Counted from the stretch's first letter, positions 35,646 through 44,929 are shown. The stretch: 64,000 bases of DNA from an uncultured Robinsoniella sp. (GCA_900540475.1 UQGG01000031.1:1-64000); one strand, 5' to 3'. The notes: generated from the sequence alone by a model not told the origin. Numbers and translations: made by a program.

Positions 35646-35674
35646 TTGACAAATAAAAAAGAAAAGCATATACT
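35646..35674 (+). promoter_or_regulatory. Promoter of the trp operon
   Basis: TTGACA (35646-35651) and TATACT (35669-35674) have a 17-nt spacer, just before the T-box leader. Between the toxin leader (35412) and this promoter I see only A/T-rich sequence. Confidence 0.85.
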
Positions 35675-35689
35675 GTACTAAATTAAAGT

Positions 35690-36005
35690 ATTGAACCAAA
35701 ACCGATGAACAAGAGTAGTAAATAAGATTCGTTATTCCCAGAGAGCTGCCGGTGGTGTGAAGGCGGTAATAAAGATTTTATTGAATGGACTTGCGAGGGC
35801 AGCTCAAAATCACAAGATTAGCCGAGATCTGTATGAAATACAGGGGGAAGCAGTGAGAGTAGACGCTGACGGGAGCCTTATCCGTTATCAACAAGGTATG
35901 TATGATTGTACATGAAATGAGTGGCTGAATGATCAGCAACTTGGGTGGTACCGCAGAAGCTGCAGGCTTTTGTCCCTTGGATATAGGGGGCAAAGGTCTT
36001 TTTTT
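35690..36005 (+). ncRNA. Tryptophan T-box leader
   Basis: A tRNA-sensing leader RNA. The AGAGAGCTGCC...GGTGG..GAAGGCGG region (about 35739-35766) is the Stem I signature. The specifier codon candidate is TGG (Trp) at 35786-35788, in GAATGGACTT. The T-box itself is GGGTGGTACCGC (35943-35954). The leader ends in a terminator with CTTTTGTCCC/GGGGGCAAAG arms and a T run at 35999-36005. Uncharged tRNA-Trp would stabilise the antiterminator and allow trp operon transcription. Confidence 0.93.
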
Positions 36006-36032
36006 ATAGCTAAAAGGAGCCTGAGAATCGAA

Positions 36033-36077
36033 ACCACAAGAACGAATACCACAAGAATGAATACCACAAGAATGAAT
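36033..36077 (+). repeat. 15-bp tandem repeat (x3) before trpE
   Basis: Three head-to-tail units of ACCACAAGAAYGAAT, with one C/T difference in the first. They lie between the T-box terminator and the trpE ribosome binding site. Confidence 0.9.
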
Positions 36078-36098
36078 ACGAAAAAGGAGGAAGTGACC

Positions 36099-37559
36099 AT
36101 GATGCAGCCAAGCTGTGACAAAATTTTAGAATTAGCAGGGGATTATGATGTAATTCCGGTTTGTAAGGAAATATATGCGGATGTAATTACACCAATCACC
36201 TTACTTCGGAAACTTGCTAATATCAGCAAACGTTACTATCTGTTAGAAAGTATAGAAGGCGGCGAGAAATGGGGGCGCTATTCCTTCTTAGGATTCAATC
36301 CTGTGATGCGGGTTTTCTGCAAGAATGATGAGGTAACAATTGAGCGGGATGGGGTTATGGAAAAGACTATGACGAAAAAGCCCCTGGAGGTGATACGCTC
36401 CATTATGAAAGAATACAAGGCTCCCAACCTGGAAGGGCTGCCCCCGTTTGCAGGCGGGTTTGTCGGTTATTTTGCTTATTCCATGATTGGATATGCGGAA
36501 CCCACATTGAATATTAACAAAGGTAATTTTAATGATTATGATTTGATGTTATTTGATAAGGTCATTGCTTATGACCACTTGAAGCAGAAGATCTGTATTG
36601 TTGTAAATATGAAGACTGACAAGGTCATGGAGAATTATGGGAAAGCCATGGCTGAGATTGAGAGCATCACCAATATCATTCGGAATGCACCGATTCTGGA
36701 AGACCAGAAAATTCAGCAGAAAGTTGAATTTACCTGCAATGTGAGCAAGGAAGCCTATTGTGAGATTATTGAGAAGACAAAGGAGTACATTGTAGATGGG
36801 GATATCTTCCAGGCGGTAATAGCCAGACAGTTTACCAGCCCATATGAAGGAAATCTCATCAATCCGTACCGGGTGCTCCGGACGACCAATCCTTCCCCAT
36901 ACATGGTTTATATGAACATTGATGAGGAAGAAATCATGAGTACATCCCCGGAAACGCTGGTGCGTCTGCAAAATGGCAGGCTGACTACTTTCCCGGTTGC
37001 AGGCTCCAGACCCAGAGGGATGGATCGGGAAGAGGATGAAAAACTGGAGCAAGAGCTTCTGGCTGATGAAAAAGAGCTTTCCGAACACAATATGCTGGTG
37101 GATCTGGGCAGAAATGACCTGGGCAGGATATCAAAGTTTGACACGGTAGAAGTAACCGAATATCAGATGATTCATAAATATTCCAAGATCATGCACATCT
37201 GTTCGCAGGTAGAAGGAAACATCAGGGAAGAGTATGACGGGTTAAATGCCATTGAAGCAGTTCTTCCGGCGGGAACCCTGTCGGGTGCACCCAAGATCCG
37301 CGCCTGCCAGATTATTAATGAACTGGAAAGTGAACAAAGAGGAATCTACGGAGGAGCGCTGGGTTATCTGGACTTTACCGGGAACCTGGATACCTGCATC
37401 GCCATTCGTATGGCGGTAAAGAAGGACGGTAAAGTATATGTGGAAGCAGGCGGCGGAATAGTGGCTGACAGCGTTCCTGAAAAAGAATACGAAGAGTCGG
37501 CAAATAAAGCGGCAGCAGTTATGAATGCCATTATGAATGCAAAGGAGGTCCTGGAATAA
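36099..37559 (+). CDS. trpE: Anthranilate synthase component I
   Basis: A 486-residue chorismate-using subunit. It makes anthranilate with ammonia from TrpG, the first committed step of tryptophan synthesis. The N-terminal feedback site motif LLES is in YYLLESIEGGEKWGRYSFLG. The C-terminal chorismate-binding domain has DIFQAVIARQF, STSPETLVRL, PVAGSRPRG and GTLSGAPKIRACQI. The start at 36099 follows AAGGAGG; an adjacent second ATG at 36102 is possible. The last base of its stop is shared with the trpG start. Controlled by the T-box upstream. Confidence 0.97.
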   Translation: MMQPSCDKILELAGDYDVIPVCKEIYADVITPITLLRKLANISKRYYLLESIEGGEKWGRYSFLGFNPVMRVFCKNDEVTIERDGVMEKTMTKKPLEVIRSIMKEYKAPNLEGLPPFAGGFVGYFAYSMIGYAEPTLNINKGNFNDYDLMLFDKVIAYDHLKQKICIVVNMKTDKVMENYGKAMAEIESITNIIRNAPILEDQKIQQKVEFTCNVSKEAYCEIIEKTKEYIVDGDIFQAVIARQFTSPYEGNLINPYRVLRTTNPSPYMVYMNIDEEEIMSTSPETLVRLQNGRLTTFPVAGSRPRGMDREEDEKLEQELLADEKELSEHNMLVDLGRNDLGRISKFDTVEVTEYQMIHKYSKIMHICSQVEGNIREEYDGLNAIEAVLPAGTLSGAPKIRACQIINELESEQRGIYGGALGYLDFTGNLDTCIAIRMAVKKDGKVYVEAGGGIVADSVPEKEYEESANKAAAVMNAIMNAKEVLE

Positions 37560-38125
37560 TGATATTATTGATTGATAATTATGATAGTTTTTCTTATAAC
37601 TTAGTTCAGATGGCAGGCAGTATCTGCCCGGATATCCGAGTAATCCGAAATGATGAAATGAGCATTGAGGAGATACGGAATTTAAATCCCTCCCATATTA
37701 TTCTATCACCGGGACCGGGCTATCCCAAAGCTGCAGGGGTATGTGAGGAAGTAGTGGAAAAGTTACAGGGTAAAATGCCTATTCTGGGTGTATGCCTTGG
37801 ACATCAGGGAATCTGCGAGGTGTACGGGGCGAAGATCGGCCATGCAAAAGAGTTAATGCATGGGAAAAAAAGTACGATTCAGATTGATCAAAAATGCCCG
37901 CTGTTTCAGGGGCTGCCTGAAAAAATAGAGGTGGCAAGATATCATTCTCTGGTTGCGCAGGAAGATACTGTACCGGATTGCCTGCTGGTCACAGCGGTAG
38001 ATGATAAAGGTGAAATTATGGCGGTACAGCACAGGGAAAATGCAGTCTTTGGAGTCCAGTTTCATCCGGAGTCCATATTGACACCGCAGGGAAAAGTGAT
38101 ATTGGAAAATTTCCTGAAGTTATAG
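37559..38125 (+). CDS. trpG: Anthranilate synthase component II (glutamine amidotransferase)
   Basis: A 188-residue class I amidotransferase that feeds ammonia to TrpE. The triad is Cys79 in GVCLGHQ and His169/Glu171 in QFHPESI. The start overlaps the trpE stop (TAATG). It is a separate gene, not fused to trpD as in enterobacteria. Confidence 0.97.
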   Translation: MILLIDNYDSFSYNLVQMAGSICPDIRVIRNDEMSIEEIRNLNPSHIILSPGPGYPKAAGVCEEVVEKLQGKMPILGVCLGHQGICEVYGAKIGHAKELMHGKKSTIQIDQKCPLFQGLPEKIEVARYHSLVAQEDTVPDCLLVTAVDDKGEIMAVQHRENAVFGVQFHPESILTPQGKVILENFLKL

Positions 38126-38220
38126 TCTGTATAGATTAATGAACCCGGACACAATAATCCAGAAAACAATAAGCCAAAAAATATAAAGGGTGATTTTAGT
38201 AAAATTCGGATATGAGTAAA

Positions 38221-38248
38221 TAGAAAGCAGAGAGTAGAAAGCAGGAGG
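38221..38248 (+). repeat. 14-bp direct repeat (x2) before trpD
   Basis: TAGAAAGCAGAGAG is followed directly by TAGAAAGCAGGAGG. The second unit supplies the GGAGG ribosome binding site of trpD. Confidence 0.85.
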
Positions 38249-38255
38249 TAAGATC

Positions 38256-39269
38256 ATGATTAAAGAAGCAATCAATAAAGTAATGAACGGTAATAACCTG
38301 ACATATGAAGAATCCAAGGCAGTTATGGAAGAAATGATGGATGGAACGGCAACCCAGGCACAGATGGGGGGATTTCTGACTGCATTGCGGATGCAGGGAG
38401 AGACCATAGAGGAAATTACGGCATTTGCTACCGTTATGCGGGAAAAGGGCATTAAATTGAAACCAGAAAGAGAAGTCATCGATATTGTAGGTACCGGTGG
38501 TGACGAAGTCGGTACATTTAATATTTCTACCACAGCTTCGTTTGTTGTTGCGGCAGGTGGGGTTCCGGTTGCAAAGCACGGAAACCGCAGTGTCTCCAGT
38601 AAATGCGGTGCGGCAGATGTGTTGGAGAATATGGGTGCAAATGTGTCCCTGAGCGTGGAGCAGAATGAAAAGATCCTGAAGAAAACAGGAATGTGTTTTA
38701 TGTTTGCCCAGGTATATCATTCATCTATGAAGTATGCGGCGCCGGTTCGTAAGGAATTAGGTGCAAGAACCGTATTTAATATATTAGGTCCCCTTTCTAA
38801 TCCGGCAGCAGCGACAATGCAGCTTCTTGGCGTCTATGACAGAAATTTGGCAGAACCGCTGGCGCAGGTACTTTCCAACCTGGGAGTAACCCGGGGGGTA
38901 GTAGTGTGCGGAAATGATGGATTGGATGAGATCACCCTTACCGGAGAGACCGCAGTTTACGAAATCCGTTTTGGAGAAATTACCTCTTACCGGATAGCAC
39001 CGGAGCAGTTTGGACTGAACCGTTGTGAACTTTCTGATCTGGTTGGCGGAGATCCCAAAGAAAATGCCGGGATAACAGCAGATATCCTGTCCGGAAAAGA
39101 ACGGGGTGCAAAAAGAGATGTCATCTTAATGAATGCAGGAATGAGCCTTTATCTTGGAATCGATGATATTACTCTGGCGGATGGAATTAAGATGGCGGCA
39201 GATCTCATCGACAGCGGTAAAGCATTTGCGAAGATGGAGGAATTTGTTAAGACGACGAAGGAAGTGTGA
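38256..39269 (+). CDS. trpD: Anthranilate phosphoribosyltransferase
   Basis: A 337-residue enzyme that transfers phosphoribose from PRPP to anthranilate. The PRPP-binding loop is GTGGDEVGTFNIST, followed by KHGNRSVSSKCGAADVLE; NILGPLSNPA is also canonical. The normal family length is kept. GGAGG lies 7 nt upstream. It is separated from trpG by a 130-nt spacer holding a 14-bp repeat. Confidence 0.97.
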   Translation: MIKEAINKVMNGNNLTYEESKAVMEEMMDGTATQAQMGGFLTALRMQGETIEEITAFATVMREKGIKLKPEREVIDIVGTGGDEVGTFNISTTASFVVAAGGVPVAKHGNRSVSSKCGAADVLENMGANVSLSVEQNEKILKKTGMCFMFAQVYHSSMKYAAPVRKELGARTVFNILGPLSNPAAATMQLLGVYDRNLAEPLAQVLSNLGVTRGVVVCGNDGLDEITLTGETAVYEIRFGEITSYRIAPEQFGLNRCELSDLVGGDPKENAGITADILSGKERGAKRDVILMNAGMSLYLGIDDITLADGIKMAADLIDSGKAFAKMEEFVKTTKEV

Positions 39270-39278
39270 GGTGCGGGA

Positions 39279-40070
39279 ATGATATTAGATGAAATCGCTG
39301 CAGATACAAGGCTGCGGGTTGCAAGAGCGAAAGAGAAAGTTTCCATAGAAGAAATGATGGTCAGAGCGCTTAATATGGATGGGGTGACTGGATTCCCGGT
39401 TGAGCAGGAGTTGAAAAGGGAAGGCATCCACTTTATATGTGAAGTAAAGAAAGCTTCTCCATCAAAAGGGCTAATTGCAAAAGAATTCCCTTATCTGACC
39501 ATTGCAAGAGAATATGAGGAGGCAGGCGCATCTGTGATTTCCTGTCTCACAGAACCGACTTATTTCCAGGGTAGTGATCAGTATTTAGAAGAAATAGCAA
39601 AAGAGGTATCCATACCGGTACTGCGAAAGGATTTTACCATAGATCCCTATCAGATTTATGAAGCAAAGGTGCTTGGAGCAGCAATGGTATTGTTGATTTG
39701 TGCACTGCTGGATACGGAGACGCTTAAGGAATATATAAGGATCTGCGATAAACTTGGGCTTTCTGCGCTGGTGGAAACTCACGATGAAAGCGAGATGCAG
39801 AGTGCATTAAAAGCCGGTGCCAGGATAATCGGGGTTAATAACCGGAACCTGAAAGATTTTACAGTGGATATTCACAATAGCACCAGACTCCGGGCTTTGG
39901 CTCCTTCCGATGTGATTTTTATTGCAGAGAGCGGAATTAAGACGCCGGATGACATCCAGGTGCTGCGGGAAGCAAAAGTAAATGGTGTACTGATTGGTGA
40001 GACTTTAATGCGTAGCAGTAATAAAAAGCAGATGCTGGATTCCTTAAGGAAGGTTCCTAATACGTACTGA
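39279..40070 (+). CDS. trpC: Indole-3-glycerol phosphate synthase
   Basis: A 263-residue TIM-barrel enzyme that closes the indole ring. Signature CEVKKASPSKG is near residue 54. PVLRKDFTIDPYQIYEAKVLGA, in the next strand, carries the catalytic Lys. GVNNRNLKDF and IAESGIK complete the active site. The gene lies 9 nt after trpD. Confidence 0.97.
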   Translation: MILDEIAADTRLRVARAKEKVSIEEMMVRALNMDGVTGFPVEQELKREGIHFICEVKKASPSKGLIAKEFPYLTIAREYEEAGASVISCLTEPTYFQGSDQYLEEIAKEVSIPVLRKDFTIDPYQIYEAKVLGAAMVLLICALLDTETLKEYIRICDKLGLSALVETHDESEMQSALKAGARIIGVNNRNLKDFTVDIHNSTRLRALAPSDVIFIAESGIKTPDDIQVLREAKVNGVLIGETLMRSSNKKQMLDSLRKVPNTY

Positions 40071-40105
40071 GAAGTGAATGTTAGTTGAGGGGAATATCAG
40101 GTAAA

Positions 40106-40160
40106 ATACAAGAAAAATGCAGGAGAAATGCAGAAGAAATACAGGGTAAATACAGCAGAA
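40106..40160 (+). repeat. 11-bp tandem repeat (x5) before trpF
   Basis: Five degenerate 11-bp units: ATACAAGAAAA, ATGCAGGAGAA, ATGCAGAAGAA, ATACAGGGTAA and ATACAGCAGAA. A poorer unit (ATATCAGGTAA) lies just before them. They fill the otherwise empty trpC-trpF spacer. Confidence 0.85.
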
Positions 40161-40194
40161 GTTAGGAGAAAGATAAGGCAAAGGCGGTGAATAG

Positions 40195-40854
40195 ATGACC
40201 CAAATTAAGATTTGCGGATTAAAGAGGCAGGAAGATATCCATATGGTCAATGACCTGGTTCCGGATTACATTGGTTTTGTATTTGCAAAGAGCAGCAGAC
40301 AGGTCACTCCGGAGCAGGCAGGAGAACTGAAAAAACGGCTTCTGCCATCCATCAAAGCTGTGGGCGTATTTGTAAATGAGGAACAGCAGAAAATCATACA
40401 GTTATGTGAAACGGGGACGATTGATCTGGTACAACTGCATGGGGATGAAACCCATGCTTATATCCAGGAGTTGAAAAATCGTATTTCCTGCCCTGTGATT
40501 AAGGCAGTCCGGGTGCAGAACAGTGAGCAGATCAGGAAAGCAGAGGAGCTATCATGTGATTATCTGCTGCTGGATACTTATACGAAAGGACAGTATGGAG
40601 GAAGTGGAAAGGGATTTGACCGCACCCTGATTCCACAGCTTAAAAAGCCCTTTTTTCTGGCTGGGGGGCTTACATCGGATAATGTCGCTGCATCCATTGA
40701 AGAATGCAAAGCGTGTGCACCTTATGCTGTGGATGTCAGCAGCGCAGTAGAAACGGCTGGAGTAAAGGACAGACAGAAGATCGAAGAATTTATTTTACGC
40801 GTCAACCGGCATAATTGCCGAATGAGCAAAATCAGAAAAGAGGTAGAATCATGA
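40195..40854 (+). CDS. trpF: Phosphoribosylanthranilate isomerase
   Basis: A 219-residue TIM-barrel isomerase (Amadori rearrangement). It starts MTQIKICGLKR, with the catalytic Cys in KICG. VQLHGDE, LLDTYTKGQYGGSGKGFD and FLAGGL are present, and the catalytic Asp is in YAVDVSSAVE. Its stop overlaps the trpB start (ATGA). Confidence 0.96.
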   Translation: MTQIKICGLKRQEDIHMVNDLVPDYIGFVFAKSSRQVTPEQAGELKKRLLPSIKAVGVFVNEEQQKIIQLCETGTIDLVQLHGDETHAYIQELKNRISCPVIKAVRVQNSEQIRKAEELSCDYLLLDTYTKGQYGGSGKGFDRTLIPQLKKPFFLAGGLTSDNVAASIEECKACAPYAVDVSSAVETAGVKDRQKIEEFILRVNRHNCRMSKIRKEVES

Positions 40855-42035
40855 GCAAAGGAAGATTTGGGGAATATGGCGGACAGTATATTCCGGAAAC
40901 ACTGATGAATGCAGTACATGAATTGGAAGCTGCATATGCGAAATACAGTAAAGATCCAGAATTCATAGCAGAATTAGATGATTTGTATAAGAACTATGCC
41001 GGGAGACCGTCGTTATTATATTATGCCGAGAAGATGACAGAAGATCTGGGCGGGGCTAAGATTTATTTAAAGCGGGAGGATCTGAACCATACCGGTTCCC
41101 ATAAGATTAATAATGTGCTGGGACAGGTGCTGCTGGCTAAGAAAATGGGAAAGACCCGTGTTATCGCAGAGACAGGCGCGGGGCAGCATGGTGTGGCAAC
41201 AGCAACAGCGGCGGCGTTGATGGATATGGAATGCGAGATATTTATGGGTAAGGAAGATACCGACCGTCAGGCACTCAATGTATTCCGTATGGAGCTGTTA
41301 GGCGCAAAGGTGCATTCCGTTACCAGCGGGACGCAGACGCTTAAGGACGCCGTAAATGAAACCATGAGAGAATGGACGAGTCGCTGCGATGACACGCTTT
41401 ATGTATTGGGTTCCGTTATGGGACCACATCCATTTCCTACGATTGTGCGTGATTTCCAGAGAATTATCAGCAAGGAGATTAAAGAGCAGATCCAATTAGC
41501 AGAGGGAAGACTTCCGGATGCGGTAATTGCCTGTGTAGGCGGCGGAAGCAATGCCATGGGTGCATTTTATGAGTTTATAGAGGATAGCGAAGTGCAGTTG
41601 ATCGGATGTGAAGCAGCAGGACTGGGTGTGGATACGGAAAAACATGCGGCTACAATCGCCAGGGGAAGCGAAGGCGTATTTCATGGTATGAAATCCCTCT
41701 TCTGCCAGGATGAATATGGTCAGATTGCCCCCGTATATTCTATTTCAGCAGGTCTGGATTATCCGGGAATAGGACCGGAACATGCTCATCTTGCTGAAAT
41801 TAACAGAGCACAGTATGTACCGATTACGGATACCGAGGCAGTGGAAGCGTTTGAATATCTTTCCAGAAAAGAAGGGATTATTCCGGCAATTGAAAGTGCC
41901 CATGCAGTAGCATATGCCAGAAAACTGGCACCGACCATGGATAAAGACAAAATTATTGTAATTAACGTTTCAGGACGCGGAGATAAAGACGTTGCGGCGA
42001 TCGCAAGATACAGAGGAGTGAATATCTATGAGTAA
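40851..42035 (+). CDS. trpB: Tryptophan synthase beta chain
   Basis: A 394-residue PLP enzyme that joins indole and serine. PLP Lys85 lies in HTGSHKINN, and the phosphate loop is GGGSNAMG. GAGQHGVATAT is also present. It is the TrpB1 type, the usual partner of TrpA. The start at 40851 overlaps trpF by 4 nt with AGAGGT upstream. Its stop overlaps trpA by 8 nt. Confidence 0.97.
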   Translation: MSKGRFGEYGGQYIPETLMNAVHELEAAYAKYSKDPEFIAELDDLYKNYAGRPSLLYYAEKMTEDLGGAKIYLKREDLNHTGSHKINNVLGQVLLAKKMGKTRVIAETGAGQHGVATATAAALMDMECEIFMGKEDTDRQALNVFRMELLGAKVHSVTSGTQTLKDAVNETMREWTSRCDDTLYVLGSVMGPHPFPTIVRDFQRIISKEIKEQIQLAEGRLPDAVIACVGGGSNAMGAFYEFIEDSEVQLIGCEAAGLGVDTEKHAATIARGSEGVFHGMKSLFCQDEYGQIAPVYSISAGLDYPGIGPEHAHLAEINRAQYVPITDTEAVEAFEYLSRKEGIIPAIESAHAVAYARKLAPTMDKDKIIVINVSGRGDKDVAAIARYRGVNIYE

Positions 42036-42807
42036 GATTAGAAAAGCATTTGAGAATGGAAAAGCATTTATTCCTTTTGTTACAGGTGGGGATCCCACAT
42101 TAGATGTAACAGAACAATTATTGTATGTCATGCAGGATGCAGGGGCAGATCTGATAGAAATCGGAATCCCTTTTTCAGACCCCGTTGCAGAAGGGATTGT
42201 AATCCAGGAAGCAAATGAGCGGGCACTGGAGGCTGGCTGTACCACCGACAAATTATTTGATATGATTTATCGTGCCAGACAGAAGGTCACCGTTCCTATG
42301 GTATTCCTTACTTATGTAAATCCTATTTATACTTATGGGAAAGAGAAATTTATGAAACGTTGCGTGGAATGCGGTATGGATGGGATCATTGTGCCGGATC
42401 TGCCTTATGAAGAGAAAGAGGAGCTTTCCGGTGTATGCGAACAGTATGATGTAGACCTTATTTCCCTCATAGCCCCCACTTCTCATGAGCGGATTCGGAT
42501 GATTGCAAAAGAAGCAAAAGGCTTTGTGTATTGTGTATCTTCTCTTGGGGTTACCGGAGTCAGAAGCGAGATTAAGACGAATATTGCCGAGATGACAAAA
42601 ATGGTAAAAGAAGAGACAGATGTCCCTTGTGCAGTAGGATTTGGTATCTCCACGCCGGAACAGGCAGCTGCAATGGCGAGAGTGTCAGACGGCGCAATTG
42701 TGGGTTCCGCTATTGTGAAACTGGTTGCAAAGCATGGAGAAAACGCGGTATCGGCTGTTGCACAATATGTCCGGGAAATGAAAGAAGCGGTTACGACCAT
42801 AGATTGA
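42028..42807 (+). CDS. trpA: Tryptophan synthase alpha chain
   Basis: A 259-residue TIM-barrel that cleaves indole-3-glycerol phosphate. The catalytic Glu44 is in LIEIGIPFSDPVAEG. The position equal to the second acid of the E. coli enzyme (Asp60) is Glu55 here, a conservative change I also recall from other clostridia. YVNPIYTYG, SSLGVTGVR and GFGISTPEQA are present. Last gene of the operon; a terminator follows. Confidence 0.96.
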   Translation: MSKIRKAFENGKAFIPFVTGGDPTLDVTEQLLYVMQDAGADLIEIGIPFSDPVAEGIVIQEANERALEAGCTTDKLFDMIYRARQKVTVPMVFLTYVNPIYTYGKEKFMKRCVECGMDGIIVPDLPYEEKEELSGVCEQYDVDLISLIAPTSHERIRMIAKEAKGFVYCVSSLGVTGVRSEIKTNIAEMTKMVKEETDVPCAVGFGISTPEQAAAMARVSDGAIVGSAIVKLVAKHGENAVSAVAQYVREMKEAVTTID

Positions 42808-42818
42808 ATATTTATACA

Positions 42819-42857
42819 AATGAGCCATGACATTTAATAGTCACGGCTCATTCTTTT
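42819..42857. terminator. Terminator after trpA, shared with the convergent gene
   Basis: AATGAGCCATGA pairs with TCACGGCTCATT (one mismatch) and is followed by TCTTTT. The stop of the convergent transporter gene lies at its edge. Confidence 0.75.
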
Positions 42858-43779
42858 ACCCGGTGATGCCCATCACAACCACCATCCCGGTCATAATAAT
42901 CAGACTCACAATAACAGAAATAGAATTTGCAAAGCTGGAGAGGGACCCGTCGCCATGACATTTTTCCGTAAATGCCGGAGCAAGTGATCCGATGGGGGCA
43001 AATGCCACAACGGCCAGGATCTGTCGGATTTCCAGAGAAAATGGGGTGCACCAGTATAAAAACAGGGAGAAGCAGGTACTAAATAAAAGTCTTACTGCCA
43101 CCACAAGGATCGTATCTTTTATGTATAATGGATTGCGGACCGGTTTGAACATCAGCCCAAGCATTAACATGGCTAAGAAACTGTTAGCGGATGCAAAGGG
43201 ACTTACAAAAGTGATTACCCCATCCGGTATCCGGATATTGAAGATTGCCAGCAGAAGCATCAGCATATAGGTATCAAAGGGAATGGAAGATGCAAGTTTC
43301 TTTATTATAGAAGAAATGCTCGTTTTTTCTCCCGGATTGGTGTGAAGCAGGGAAGAAGTAACGGCATAGGATCCCCCGGTCATAATCATGGAGTTCCCGG
43401 TATCAAACAGGCAGGTTACAACAGTTCCGGCAGGACCGAAAAAACTCTGGACTACCGGCAGTGCAAAACAGCCGATATTATAACCGGAGGAGTTGATCAT
43501 CGTAAATACACGGCGTTCTTTAGACATTCTTTTGGATAAGAGGAAAGTGATGAGCAATGGCAGAAAACTGCACATAAAGCCCAGTGCAATGATTAAAAAC
43601 AGGGATGTATCCCGTTGGAAGCCTCCGAAGCCGTTGATAACAGCAGCGGGGAGGGTAATGTTCAGCACAATTTTTGTAATCAGCGGATAATCCGTTTCTT
43701 TAAAAAACCCAAAACGTTTTAAGAGGTACCCGCCAAAAATTATGAGAAGAAAAGCTAGTGGTTTCAATAAAAATTCCAT
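42856..43779 (-). CDS. AEC family transporter (auxin efflux carrier superfamily)
   Basis: A 307-residue membrane protein with about 8-10 spans. The N-terminal span set is separated from the C-terminal one by a hydrophilic stretch near residues 140-160. SSGYNIGCFALPVVQSFFGPAG and a closing GSLAPAFTEKCHGDG are typical of the family, which moves organic acids such as malate. GAGGTG precedes the ATG. It stands alone, convergent with the trp operon. The substrate is unknown. Confidence 0.85.
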   Translation of the reverse strand: MEFLLKPLAFLLIIFGGYLLKRFGFFKETDYPLITKIVLNITLPAAVINGFGGFQRDTSLFLIIALGFMCSFLPLLITFLLSKRMSKERRVFTMINSSGYNIGCFALPVVQSFFGPAGTVVTCLFDTGNSMIMTGGSYAVTSSLLHTNPGEKTSISSIIKKLASSIPFDTYMLMLLLAIFNIRIPDGVITFVSPFASANSFLAMLMLGLMFKPVRNPLYIKDTILVVAVRLLFSTCFSLFLYWCTPFSLEIRQILAVVAFAPIGSLAPAFTEKCHGDGSLSSFANSISVIVSLIIMTGMVVVMGITG

Positions 43780-43975
43780 ATGTCACCTCAGGTTAAAACC
43801 CACTTAAAAAGGGCTTTTATTTTCATACAGTATAGCATTTTTAGGAGTAGGTGAAAAGGGGAATTTTTGATGCTTGTATTTTGATGGTTTCTTATCTATA
43901 ATGGGAGTAAAATATAAGATAAAGCGGCAACATATGTTTATCCAAAAGGATGGCATAATGTTTAGAGGGATTATT

Positions 43976-44929
43976 ATGAAGGATCAAATAAAAACAGAGG
44001 TAACACAATTTGCCCATTGGATTTTGGAAAAGCATTATGTTGAAAATGATGAAGATGCCGTAACTGCTGTATTTGCTCCGGACATTACCTGGATTGGTGC
44101 AGGGGAGAAACAGCATCGGAACTCCCAGGAGGAAACAGCTGAATATTTTCAGAGGTTTAAAGGGGAGATCCCCCCATGCCATATATGGGATGAAGAATTT
44201 GAAGTGACGGAGCTTGGAAGCTGCATGTATTTATGCAGCGGTTTATTCAGGGTGGCTGCCAATGAAGAGACGGGTCTGCTGATGGAAGAGCATCAGCGCA
44301 TTTCATTTATATTCCGCAGGAAAACGGATACCTTTGAATGTGTTCATATCCACAATTCAAACCCCTATCAGAAAATGGAATCTGGTGATCTTTTTCCAAA
44401 TGCAGAAGGGCGTAAGGCATACTCTATCCTGGCAGAGAAAATGGAAGAAGTGGAAGAAGAACTGAATAAAAAGGAAATGGAATTTCAAAAAGCTGTTCAG
44501 GCACAAAAACAGACTTATGAGGAGTATATGCAGAAAAACCATCAGATTCAGGTTGTCCTGAATGCGATACAGGGCGGGCTTAAAATCAGTATGGATGATG
44601 ATATGTTTACATATGCCTATGTGAGCGATGACCTTTGCAGTATGTTTGGTTATACCTGGGAAGAATTTATGGAAGCGACCAAAGGCAGTGCGGTGGGTGC
44701 AGTGTATCCCGAGGATCTGCCAAGAGTATTGAAAGAGTGTGAGGAAGCTTTTGGAAATGGCGGTATGGATTATGCCATTAAATACCGGATAGCCTGCAGG
44801 GACGGCTCCTTGAAATGGATCATTGACAGCGGTAAAAAGGTTCGAAATGAAGACGGAGAAATCATTATCAACAGCATTTATCTGGATGTGACGGAGATGG
44901 AAGAGGCAAATCAGAAAATGGCTGCCTAG
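43976..44929 (+). CDS. N-terminal part of a split PAS signalling protein
   Basis: 317 residues. A SnoaL/NTF2-like domain (about 1-135, with VFAPDITWIGAGE) is followed by a coiled coil (about 155-200) and a PAS domain (about 205-315, with DDLCSMFGYTWEEFM and YRIACRDGSLKWIIDSGK). It ends at a TAG inside what should be a linker (NQKMAA-stop-KNLLDSMYDSM). The frame stays open for 985 more codons after that TAG, so this is the front piece of a larger protein. The start at 43976 (AGAGGGA upstream) is favoured; an ATG at 43958 is also possible. The TAG probably replaced a Gln codon (CAG). Confidence 0.75.
   Translation: MKDQIKTEVTQFAHWILEKHYVENDEDAVTAVFAPDITWIGAGEKQHRNSQEETAEYFQRFKGEIPPCHIWDEEFEVTELGSCMYLCSGLFRVAANEETGLLMEEHQRISFIFRRKTDTFECVHIHNSNPYQKMESGDLFPNAEGRKAYSILAEKMEEVEEELNKKEMEFQKAVQAQKQTYEEYMQKNHQIQVVLNAIQGGLKISMDDDMFTYAYVSDDLCSMFGYTWEEFMEATKGSAVGAVYPEDLPRVLKECEEAFGNGGMDYAIKYRIACRDGSLKWIIDSGKKVRNEDGEIIINSIYLDVTEMEEANQKMAA

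Noticed and set aside
40106..40160. CRISPR-like array in the trpC-trpF gap
   Set aside because: Units are 11 bp, head-to-tail without spacers, and no cas genes are present. It is a simple tandem repeat.
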